DNA from: Myxococcales bacterium | Lineage (GTDB): Bacteria; Myxococcota_A; Polyangia; Haliangiales; Haliangiaceae | Assembly: GCA_016707895.1 (NCBI GenBank) | Contig: JADJGV010000005.1 | Span: 434,001 to 498,000 of the forward strand | Length of the DNA stretch: 64,000 bases | Direction of reading: 5' to 3' | Shown here: positions 53,642 through 61,617 of the stretch, in pieces | Layout of the letters: every line of letters begins with the position of its first letter | Position numbering within the stretch: the stretch's first letter is position 1 | Made by a program: the position numbers and the translations under genes | The notes under the pieces: generated by a model | The model's input: the letters and a program-made list of their open reading frames with translations, nothing else | What the model was told of the DNA's origin: nothing | Databases searched by the model: none

Positions 53642-56600
53642 ATGCGTCGTGCCCCGCTCACTCGCCCGCAGGTCGCGGCCCGTCCGGCCGTGGCCTCGCG
53701 CGCGGCGCCTGCGCGGGCCCCGGCCACGCCGGCGCGCGGTGGGCCGCCGTTACTCGACGCGATCGTCGCTCGGCTGCGCGCCGACCCGCGAGTCGCGCTG
53801 CCGCACCAGACCGCCGCCGAGGCGGCGCTCGGCCGACGGTTTCCCGCGGTCGAGGTACACCACGGCGCTGCCGCGGCGGAACTTGGCGCGGAGCTCGGCG
53901 CGCGCGCGTTCAGCGTCGGTCACGTCATCGCGTTCGCCGAGCCGACGCCGCCGCTGGCGCGGGTCATCCACGAGCTGGCGCACGTGGTTCAGCAGGGGGC
54001 CGCCGAGCATCCGGTGACGATCCCGCAGGCCGCGCCCCCCGTCGTCGACCGCGCCGGCGCGGCCGAGCGCGAGGCCACGCGGGCCGCGCGTGGCGAGCCG
54101 GTCCGCTTCAGCGCCGCGCCGGTGCGGCTGTACCGCGACGAGGGCGACACCGATCCCGACACGCTGACCACCGCGCTCGAGCAGCGCCTCTACAAGGCGA
54201 TGGTCGCGGCCCGCGCGGGCGGCGAGCTGGCCGTGACGACCTACACCGCCGACACCGCGCCGATCGGGATCCGCGACGGCGACTGGTTCAAGCCGATCTT
54301 CAAGCTCGCCTCGAAGCCGTGGAACGTCGAGGCCTACGCGCGGGCGGTCGAGGTGAAGGATGGCTCCGCCGACCTGGCCAAGGCGTTCGACAAGCCCGCC
54401 GACGCGACCCGGGGCGAGGTCGCCGCGCGGGGCTTCGTCTTCGAGGGCAAGCCGCTGCGGCTGGCCCGGGTCGCCGAGGTCGGCGACAAGCGCCACATCG
54501 CCTACGCGTTCGTCGGCGACAGCGACGTCGATGGCGTCGCCGCGCCATGGCAGGTGCGGGTCCAGGACATGCGCAGCGAGCAGCGGCTGCGGCTGTTCGC
54601 CCGCGACTCCGACCTCAAGCTCGGCGACGTCGAGGTGCCGGTGTTCGGGATCCGCGGCAAGGACGACAAGGTCGCGTCGACCACGTTCAAGCGCAGCTCG
54701 CCGAAAGAGATCCAGGCGGCCGCCTACGTCGCGTTCCTGCGCACGCGCGCCGGGTTGATCGCCGACGGCAGCGCCGGGGACGCCGAGGCCGCCGCCGATC
54801 TCGCGAAGTTCCGCGAGCCGGCGTTTCTCAAGCGCGGCGTGCCGGCCCCCGGTGGCCGCGCCTACCTGGTCCCGATCAAGGACAGCGCGGCGGGCACCAG
54901 CAGCGACGCCAAGAACTTCTTCTACGCGCTTCTCCCCGAGCCGCGCGACGAGGTCCAGTTCGCCGATCCCGAGCGCCAGCGCGAGAAGACGTCGCCCGCC
55001 GGGATGGTCGAGGTCTACAAGGTCACGATCCTCGCGGGGCTGCGCAAGATCCTCGACGGCACCACCAAGGACATCGGCGGCAAGCCGACGCTGGCCCTCG
55101 ACGACGAGCCCAAGCAGAAGCTGCTGGCGATGCTCGACGAGCTGGACAAGCTGGTCGCCGAGACCCAGGCCGCGATCACGCTCGGCGCGACCGAGCCGGG
55201 CAAGGCGCCGTCTGACAGCGCGCTCGAGGCGGTGGCCGAGAAGATCCGCCACGCCTTCGTGAAGGCGTGCGTCGACAACTACGACGACGTCGCGGTCATG
55301 CACCAGCACCTCGGCGTCTCCAAGATCTTCATCAAGGAGAAGGACCCGAAGGTCAAGGACGACAAGCGCATCAGCCTCGACAAGGTGCGCGGCACGATCC
55401 TCGAGGACTGGGTCGGCAAGCACTACCCGATCGTCCAGACCGATCCGACCCACATCCCGGTGTTTGGGAAGAAGGATGGCAACAAGCTGGTCCAGAGCGA
55501 GGCCCTCCAGCAGGTCCGCCGCGGCGACGGCAAGATCCTCGCCAAGGGCCAGAAGAAGATCATCTTCGAGGCCAAGTTCGTCACCGCGGCGCCGTCCGAC
55601 GAGCACCTCGCGCAGATGAAAGACTACGCGATGATTCTCGGCTACGACGCTGTGGCCAAGACCAAGGTCCCGCCGATGACCGGTTGGTTCTACAACCCGG
55701 CCGAGAAGGACCCGGCCAAGAAGTGGGCCGCCAATACCACCTGGGATGGCATCCTCTACGTCTTCTCCGACGCCGGGCAGAAGGATGGCTGGCAGGAAGC
55801 GCTGAAGCTCAATTTCGGCCCGCTCTTCAAGACCAAGGTCTGGAGCGAGGTAGCCGGCAGCGCGTCGCTCGAGCAGCTGCTGACCAGCTGGACCGAGAAC
55901 CCGACCATCGCGCTCACGATCAAGAAGCCGGGCGACCGCACCAGCTTCACCTTCCCGCCGTTCGACGCGCCCGAGCCCAAGCTTGCCGGCGTCCTGTTCA
56001 CCGAGGTCAAGCTCGAGCTGTACGGCCCCGGCGACCCGGTGCTGAAGGGCGGCACGGTCAAGACCGCGGTTGACCCCGCCGCGACCAAGGGCGTCGTGTC
56101 GTCGCCGCCCGCGCCCGACGCGCGCCCGATCGTCCCGCTCAGCGAGTCCGAGCGCGTCGACCTGATCGGCGCGCCCAAGCCCACCGGTGGAAAGCCGCGC
56201 ACCTACGGCCGCATCAAGGAGCGGATCGGCGGCCTCAAGTCGAAGCTCGACGACCTGCTCAAGCGGGTGAAGACCTCGGCCAAGCTGATCGACGGCGGCC
56301 TCGAGGCGTCGGTCGAGGTCGAGCCCGGCGCGAGCGGCATCCCGAAATTCAAGCTGACCAAGGCGTCGGTCGTCGTCACCGTCGGCAAGGCGGCCGGCAA
56401 GAGCGGCCTCGCCGTCAAGGGCGAGGTCGGCCTCGAGCACGAGTCGGGCAAGATCGCCGGCGGGGTCACGATCAGCTACAAGGACGGCCTGGTCATCGAG
56501 GGGACGGCCACGGTCAAGGACGTGGTCGAGGGGCTGAAGCCGTTCACGGTGTCGGTGAAGTACGCGCCGCCGGCCGAGGAGGGCGGCCAGCCCGAGATCG

Positions 56601-58963
56601 CGATCGGCTGCAAGGAGGTTGCGTTCGAGAAGCGCTACGGCGGCGTGCTCATCACCGGGAAGTCGACCGATCTGTCCTACGACGTCACCAAGGGCACGTT
56701 CAGCGGCAACGGCAGCCTCACCGCGGACCTCGGCCCGTTCGGCAAGGCCTCGGTCGAGAAGGTCGCGATCGTCGAGAACAAGGTCGACAGCGCCACCTTC
56801 AGCTACGAGTCGCCTGCGCTGGCGTGGCCCAAGAAGAACCCGACGCTGTCGCTCGGCGTGAAGGGCACCGCGACCTACGACAAGGGCGCCTTCAGCGGCA
56901 GCCTCGACCTCGCGGCCAAGATCACGCACAAGAACCTGAAGGCGCTCAACCCCGGCCTCGAGTCGATCGCGCTGTCGGGCAACCTGACGATCGCCAAGGA
57001 CGGCGCGACCAGCGGCTACATCAAGACCGAGTCGGTCATCCCGCTCGGCAAGCACTTCCAGATCCCGGCGCTGAAGATCGCGGTCACGCCCGACGGCGAG
57101 GTCAGCGCGGCGTTCGCGGTCCAGCTCGTCAACATCGCCACCAAGTGGGTCACGCTCACCGACGCGACGCTGGCCTGCGTGATCGATCGCGACGGCTTCC
57201 GCGTGACCAAGGGGCGGCTGGCGCTCGCGGTCGGCGGCAAGGGCCAGCGCTTCGTCGGGACCCTGGTCGTCACCTACGACCCGAGCGGCGGCTTCGATCT
57301 CGGCGCCGAGGTCGACGTCGAGGTCCGCCCCGGCCTGGTCGGCCACGGCACGCTCAGCTACTCATCGCGGACCAACAAGGTCACCGGCACCCTGTCGGTG
57401 AAGAAGATCCAGATCCTCGGGCCCAAGACCAAGCCCTACGAGCTGTTCAAGTTCGACAAGCAGATCGAGCTGTTCAGCCTCTACAAGATCATCGGGCTTT
57501 ACCTCGACGTCGGCGTCCGGCTCGCCTTCGACATCGGCTACGACCTGTCGGTCACGCCGAGCCTGACGCTCAACGAGTTCTCGCTCGACACGTTCAAGTT
57601 CAAGTCGGTCCTGGCCAAGATGGAGTTCGACGGCAACCTGTCCGCCGCGCTCACCCTCGAGCCGCGCATCGGGCTCGGGCTGTTCGTCTTCAGCACCAAG
57701 CTCTTGCGCATCGGCGGCGGCCTCAAGATCCCGATCACCGCCAAGGCCTCGGTCGACCCCAAGGCGACGGTCAAGGCGTGGTACGCGCCCAAGGACCCCA
57801 CCGACGAGAACAGCCCCTACGAGCTCGGCGCCAACGCCCAGCTCGCGCTGGTGGTGAAGTTCAGCATCATCGGCGAGCTCAAGCCCTACGCCGAGTTCGT
57901 CGTGCTCAACGGCGCCTACCGCAAGCCGTGGGACGGCGACAGCCTCGGCCGGCTCACGCTGATGAAGGAGCGCGAGCTGTTCCGCTACGTCGTCGACCTC
58001 GGCAAGCCGATCCCCGCCGGCGTCGACCCCGCGGTGGGGCCCAACCCGGACGCAGCCAAGGTGAAGGACGGCGCCACCTCGCCCACCACCGCGAGCGCCA
58101 ACGCGCGCGACACCCAGGCCGACAAGAAGGTCGACGACAACCCGCCGGAGAACAAGCCGGCCGACAAGAACCCCGAGCAGCCGCAGGCCGACTCGGAGGA
58201 GGGGTTCTCGCTCAAGAGCCTGTTCGACGCCGTCAAGAACAACTCGACCTACAAGGCGATCGAGGACGTGATCGACTCGGCGGCCGGCGTGCTGCGCGCG
58301 ATCGGCGAGTTCTTCGAGGCGGTCTACAACTTCATCAAGAAGTGGGTCGGCGAGGCGATCGACGCGGTCCGCGCCGTGCTGAAGGGCATCGCGAAGTACG
58401 GCCTGTTCGGCTACCTGAAGATGTTCTTGCTCGAGAAGATCCGCGCCGTCTCGCCGACGCTGGCCGAGATCGTCGAGCCGCTCTTGACCGCGCTGGCCGA
58501 CAGCGAGGCCGCGCTGCGGGACACGCTGTTCGCGGTGCTGGCGGCGCCGCTGCCGACGTCGTTCAGCGGGTTCCTCGGCTGGGTCTGGGACATCGTCACG
58601 ACCCTGCTCGGCGGCGCCTGGGACAGCTTCACGTCGATCGTCCGCGGCCTGAAGAACATGGTCTCCAAGGCCTGGGACGTCGCCAGCGACGCGATCAGCG
58701 GATACATCAACGAGCTGATCAAGTCGGGCGACCTGGGGGTCAAGGTGTCGACCTACTCGGGCGTGTTTGGCTCCACCGACCTGGCCGACGAATGGAAGAT
58801 CACGATCGCCGGCCTGACGCTCGGCAAGCGCGTGCCCGACGGCACCTCGCTGTTCAGCCTCGATGGCGCCGCCGGGATCGCGATCGGTGAGCCGCTCTAT
58901 CAGGTGCTCCGGCTGCTCGGCGCCAACGCGACCGATCGGAAGGGCAGCTTCTGGTACGACTGA
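53642..58963 (+). CDS. Giant eCIS-core (DUF4157) domain protein, 1773 aa
   Basis: A 1773-residue protein. An Ala/Pro/Arg-rich N-terminus (1-35) leads to an eCIS-core/DUF4157 domain at about 36-125, with 'VEVHHGAAAAELGAELGARAFSVGHVIAF' (two parts) and the metal-type motif 'IHELAHVVQQ' (His110-Glu111-x-x-His114). DUF4157 is strongly associated with extracellular contractile injection systems and their effectors. Residues about 590-670 contain 'GKHYPIVQ' and 'IIFEAKFVTAAPSDEHLAQMKDY', which could be a PD-(D/E)XK-like nuclease core. Residues about 890-1460 are a long chain of beta-strand repeats ('LAVKGEVGLEHESGK', 'GSLTADLGPFGKASVEK', 'GVKGTATYDKGAFSGSLDL'). A charged disordered linker at about 1485-1520 precedes an amphipathic helical C-terminal region (about 1525-1770; 'DSAAGVLRAIGEFFEAVYNFIKKWVGEAID', read only as helix). 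A toxin or injected effector is the likely class. No signal peptide. Confidence 0.8.
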   Translation: MRRAPLTRPQVAARPAVASRAAPARAPATPARGGPPLLDAIVARLRADPRVALPHQTAAEAALGRRFPAVEVHHGAAAAELGAELGARAFSVGHVIAFAEPTPPLARVIHELAHVVQQGAAEHPVTIPQAAPPVVDRAGAAEREATRAARGEPVRFSAAPVRLYRDEGDTDPDTLTTALEQRLYKAMVAARAGGELAVTTYTADTAPIGIRDGDWFKPIFKLASKPWNVEAYARAVEVKDGSADLAKAFDKPADATRGEVAARGFVFEGKPLRLARVAEVGDKRHIAYAFVGDSDVDGVAAPWQVRVQDMRSEQRLRLFARDSDLKLGDVEVPVFGIRGKDDKVASTTFKRSSPKEIQAAAYVAFLRTRAGLIADGSAGDAEAAADLAKFREPAFLKRGVPAPGGRAYLVPIKDSAAGTSSDAKNFFYALLPEPRDEVQFADPERQREKTSPAGMVEVYKVTILAGLRKILDGTTKDIGGKPTLALDDEPKQKLLAMLDELDKLVAETQAAITLGATEPGKAPSDSALEAVAEKIRHAFVKACVDNYDDVAVMHQHLGVSKIFIKEKDPKVKDDKRISLDKVRGTILEDWVGKHYPIVQTDPTHIPVFGKKDGNKLVQSEALQQVRRGDGKILAKGQKKIIFEAKFVTAAPSDEHLAQMKDYAMILGYDAVAKTKVPPMTGWFYNPAEKDPAKKWAANTTWDGILYVFSDAGQKDGWQEALKLNFGPLFKTKVWSEVAGSASLEQLLTSWTENPTIALTIKKPGDRTSFTFPPFDAPEPKLAGVLFTEVKLELYGPGDPVLKGGTVKTAVDPAATKGVVSSPPAPDARPIVPLSESERVDLIGAPKPTGGKPRTYGRIKERIGGLKSKLDDLLKRVKTSAKLIDGGLEASVEVEPGASGIPKFKLTKASVVVTVGKAAGKSGLAVKGEVGLEHESGKIAGGVTISYKDGLVIEGTATVKDVVEGLKPFTVSVKYAPPAEEGGQPEIAIGCKEVAFEKRYGGVLITGKSTDLSYDVTKGTFSGNGSLTADLGPFGKASVEKVAIVENKVDSATFSYESPALAWPKKNPTLSLGVKGTATYDKGAFSGSLDLAAKITHKNLKALNPGLESIALSGNLTIAKDGATSGYIKTESVIPLGKHFQIPALKIAVTPDGEVSAAFAVQLVNIATKWVTLTDATLACVIDRDGFRVTKGRLALAVGGKGQRFVGTLVVTYDPSGGFDLGAEVDVEVRPGLVGHGTLSYSSRTNKVTGTLSVKKIQILGPKTKPYELFKFDKQIELFSLYKIIGLYLDVGVRLAFDIGYDLSVTPSLTLNEFSLDTFKFKSVLAKMEFDGNLSAALTLEPRIGLGLFVFSTKLLRIGGGLKIPITAKASVDPKATVKAWYAPKDPTDENSPYELGANAQLALVVKFSIIGELKPYAEFVVLNGAYRKPWDGDSLGRLTLMKERELFRYVVDLGKPIPAGVDPAVGPNPDAAKVKDGATSPTTASANARDTQADKKVDDNPPENKPADKNPEQPQADSEEGFSLKSLFDAVKNNSTYKAIEDVIDSAAGVLRAIGEFFEAVYNFIKKWVGEAIDAVRAVLKGIAKYGLFGYLKMFLLEKIRAVSPTLAEIVEPLLTALADSEAALRDTLFAVLAAPLPTSFSGFLGWVWDIVTTLLGGAWDSFTSIVRGLKNMVSKAWDVASDAISGYINELIKSGDLGVKVSTYSGVFGSTDLADEWKITIAGLTLGKRVPDGTSLFSLDGAAGIAIGEPLYQVLRLLGANATDRKGSFWYD

Positions 58964-59067
58964 GTTGCAGGCCGTGCGTCGATCCTGGCGCGAGCGCCCG
59001 CGAGGTCGGCCGGCGGAGGTGCGACGACGCGCCGGGGTCTCGCCGGCGACGTGCTAGCGTTCGACGT

Positions 59068-59715
59068 ATGCAGGCCGGGCCGATCGCGATGGTGGTGGCG
59101 GCGACGCTGGTGGGCGCGGGCGGGATCTACCTGCTGGTCGCGGTGCGGCGCCCGGCGCCGGCGGTGACCGGGGGCGCTGCGGCGGCGCTGGCGGCGCCCC
59201 GGCCGGCGAGCGCGTCGGCGGCGCCGGTGATGCCCGCGCCGGTGGTCGCGCCGACCGCGCCGGTGGTCAAGCCGGCCGCGCCGGCCGTCGCGCCGCCGCC
59301 GCCCCCGCCGCCGGTGGTCGCGCCGCCACCCGTGCCCGAGGTCGCGCCGCTGGCGCCGCCGCCACCCCCGATGATCACCACCGCGTCGGGCCTGCAGTAC
59401 GAGGACACCGTCGTCGGCACCGGCGCGACGCCGACCAAGGGCAAGACCTGCGTCGTGCACTACACCGGGTGGCTGTGGGTCGACGGCGCCAAGGGCGCGC
59501 AGGTCGACAACTCGCGCGAGCGCGAGCCGCTGCGGTTCGGGTGCGACGGCGGCCATGTGATCAAGGGCCTGGACGAGGGGCTCGGCTCGATGCGCGTCGG
59601 CGGACAGCGCACGCTGATCATCCCGGCGGGGCTGGGCTACGGCGACCGCGCCCGCGACCCGATCCCCGGCGGCTCGACCCTGCGCTTCGAGGTCGAGCTG
59701 GTCGGCGTCGAGTAG
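59068..59715 (+). CDS. FKBP-type peptidyl-prolyl isomerase, membrane-anchored
   Basis: 215 residues. N-terminus 'MQAGPIAMVVAATLVGAGGIYLLVAV' is a membrane anchor. A Pro/Ala/Val-rich linker (about 30-100) leads to an FKBP domain (about 108-215) with 'VVHYTGWLW', 'DNSREREPLRFGCDGGHVIKGLDEG' (split), 'GGQRTLIIPAGLGYGDR' and 'STLRFEVELVGVE'. The active-site pattern (Tyr, Phe, Asp, Ile, Trp-to-His) is largely complete, so isomerase activity is likely. It faces the periplasm and assists folding there. Near the giant gene but separated by 104 bases; a shared transcript is not certain. Confidence 0.88.
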   Translation: MQAGPIAMVVAATLVGAGGIYLLVAVRRPAPAVTGGAAAALAAPRPASASAAPVMPAPVVAPTAPVVKPAAPAVAPPPPPPPVVAPPPVPEVAPLAPPPPPMITTASGLQYEDTVVGTGATPTKGKTCVVHYTGWLWVDGAKGAQVDNSREREPLRFGCDGGHVIKGLDEGLGSMRVGGQRTLIIPAGLGYGDRARDPIPGGSTLRFEVELVGVE

Positions 59716-59724
59716 CGGCGCGAC

Positions 59725-60516
59725 TCAATTGCCGAAGCCGCCGGCCCACGCGCCGGCGGAGACCGCCGCAGCCGACTGCGAGAACACCTGGAACGCCTTG
59801 CGGATCTCGCTGGTGGTGTTGCCCGGCGTCAGGATCCAGCGATCGGCGATGCCCATCTCCCGGAACACCCTCTTGAAGTCGGTGGTGCCGTCGCTGATGC
59901 CCATCGCCGCGACGACGTGGTTCTCCTGCGCGACCATGTCGGCGACCAGCGCGCGCACCTCCTTGGCGGTGGCGCGCGTCGAGCCGTAGTCGCCGCCGTC
60001 GGTGATGAGCAAGGTCACGGTGCGCACGGGGACGCCAGCGGCGGCCAGCTCGGTGCTCTTGGCGATCACCGTGCCGAGCAGCACGACCGTCTGGTCGTAG
60101 AGCGGCGTACCCAGCCGCGGGTTGTAGTTGCTCACGTCCATCGGGATCGCGTCGGGCAGGCCGACGTACGGGTAGAGGATCTCGCCGTTGAGGTAGCGGG
60201 TGTGGACGAACACGTCGCCGGCCTGGCGCGACTTCTTGAGCGCCTCGATCACCAGGTTGTGGCCGTCGCGCACCGCGGCGGTGTTGCCGGCGGCGGCGAT
60301 CGACTGCGAGTCGTCGGGCATCATCGTCACCAGCACCACCTCGCTGGCGGCGACGTCGTCGACCGCGATGCCGAGGCCGGCCTGGATCTGGGCGCCCAGA
60401 TCGACCACGTCGAGGGCGGCGGCCGACGCGGCCGACAGCGCGCCCTGCTGCTTGGCGTCGGCGAGGAGCTTGGTGGCGGTGCCCTTGGGGCGCTGATCGT
60501 CATCGTGCTTGGACAT
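59725..60516 (-). CDS. vWA-domain protein (TerY/YegL-like)
   Basis: 263 residues, start ATG 60516 with a GGAGA ribosome-binding site. After a charged N-terminus comes a von Willebrand A domain. The metal-ion-dependent adhesion site is complete: 'PDDSQS' (Asp68, Ser70, Ser72, D-x-S-x-S), Thr in 'RLGTPLYDQ', and Asp in 'LLITDGGDYGS'. TerY-type vWA proteins form a triad with PP2C and a protein kinase (YegL-YegK-YegI in E. coli, TerY-P systems). It is the last of four genes of the minus-strand operon with the phosphatase, kinase and nicotinamidase. Cytoplasmic; the role is to bind partner proteins in a phosphorylation-dependent manner. Confidence 0.8.
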   Translation of the reverse strand: MSKHDDDQRPKGTATKLLADAKQQGALSAASAAALDVVDLGAQIQAGLGIAVDDVAASEVVLVTMMPDDSQSIAAAGNTAAVRDGHNLVIEALKKSRQAGDVFVHTRYLNGEILYPYVGLPDAIPMDVSNYNPRLGTPLYDQTVVLLGTVIAKSTELAAAGVPVRTVTLLITDGGDYGSTRATAKEVRALVADMVAQENHVVAAMGISDGTTDFKRVFREMGIADRWILTPGNTTSEIRKAFQVFSQSAAAVSAGAWAGGFGN

Positions 60517-60555
60517 GGAGTTCTCCTGAGGGAAGGGGTGAGGTGTGGTGGCGCG

Positions 60556-61617
60556 TCAGGCGAGGCCCGGCCAGGCCGCGAGCGGATCGGTCGAGCGGAC
60601 CAGGTGCATGCCGGCGTCGGCGAAGCGCTGGAGCGCGTCGGTGGCGGCGGTCGTGAAGTCGACCGCGAAGCCGCCCTTGCCGTCGGGCACGGTCACCGCC
60701 GACATGCAGTCGGTGAGCAGGTAGACCTTCTTGGCCAGCGCGGGATCGGCGGCGACGATCTCGGACAGCAGGTCGTCGATGGTGCTCTTCACGCAGTGGC
60801 TGGCCGCCTGGCCGGCGATCACGACGGCGTCGGCGCCGAGCAGCGTCTTGACGAACCCGGTGTTGCGCTGGGCCAGCGGCGCGCCGTCGAACCGCGCCAG
60901 CACCTCGGGGCGCAGGACCGAGTAGTTCTCGGTGAGCGGGTTGCCGCCCTTGACCTCGACCCACGACTGCGCGCCGCGGGCGAACGCGTGGAACAGCCGC
61001 GCCGCGTGCACCACGCCGGCCAGCGCGTGGCCGTCGGAGCCCAGCAGGCAGTGCGGCGGCCACAGGTACAGCTGGTACTTGCCGGCGCGCTCGAGCTCCT
61101 CGCAGTAGAACCGCACCTGCTTGGTGAGCCACGCCAGGTTGCCGCCGCACAGCCACTTGGCCATCGCCGGGTTCGGCCGCGCCTCGCCCTTGCCGATCTG
61201 CTCGGCGGTGATGACCCGGTGCGCGGTCAGCGGCGCGCCGTCGCGATCGAGCCAGAACGACGGCGAGAAGATCTGGAACGCGAAGTGGGTGTCCATCGTC
61301 GTCGTCACGTCGGTGATCGCCGCGAGGTTGCGGTAGACGAACTCGGCGATGCGGCGTGAGTCGTCGACCGCGGCGGTGCCGCTGCGCCCGGCCACGTACA
61401 GCGAGCCCTCGGGGAAGCAGAAGTCCTTCTGCACGTCGATGAGCAGCAGGTGGACGCGGCGCTCGTCGGAGGCGGCCGGCCGCACCTGGTGCTGCGCGCG
61501 CCAGTCGGCGGCGGTGGTGGCCAGCATCGCCTCATCGGGGCGGTAGCCCCAGCGGCCGGCGTCGGCGGGCTGGTAGTGCGAGGGCAAGGGCAGGGGAGAG
61601 ACGGTGCGCGTGGTCAT
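60556..61617 (-). CDS. Nicotinamidase/isochorismatase-family hydrolase
   Basis: 353 residues from ATG 61617, overlapping the kinase stop (ATGA). The cysteine-hydrolase fold has 'LLLIDVQKDFCFPEGSLYV' (Asp61), 'MDTHFAFQIFSPSFW' (metal Asp109/His111), 'VEVKGGNPLTENYS' (Lys223), 'LYLWPPHCLLGSDGHAL' (186-199, the W-P-x-H-C-x-x-G-x-x-G box of nicotinamidases) and 'GQAASHCVKSTI' (nucleophile Cys275). All triad residues are present, so it likely hydrolyses nicotinamide or a similar amide. It is longer than typical nicotinamidases (about 210-220) owing to N-terminal and loop insertions. Its place between kinase and vWA genes ties NAD metabolism to the triad. Confidence 0.8.
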   Translation of the reverse strand: MTTRTVSPLPLPSHYQPADAGRWGYRPDEAMLATTAADWRAQHQVRPAASDERRVHLLLIDVQKDFCFPEGSLYVAGRSGTAAVDDSRRIAEFVYRNLAAITDVTTTMDTHFAFQIFSPSFWLDRDGAPLTAHRVITAEQIGKGEARPNPAMAKWLCGGNLAWLTKQVRFYCEELERAGKYQLYLWPPHCLLGSDGHALAGVVHAARLFHAFARGAQSWVEVKGGNPLTENYSVLRPEVLARFDGAPLAQRNTGFVKTLLGADAVVIAGQAASHCVKSTIDDLLSEIVAADPALAKKVYLLTDCMSAVTVPDGKGGFAVDFTTAATDALQRFADAGMHLVRSTDPLAAWPGLA

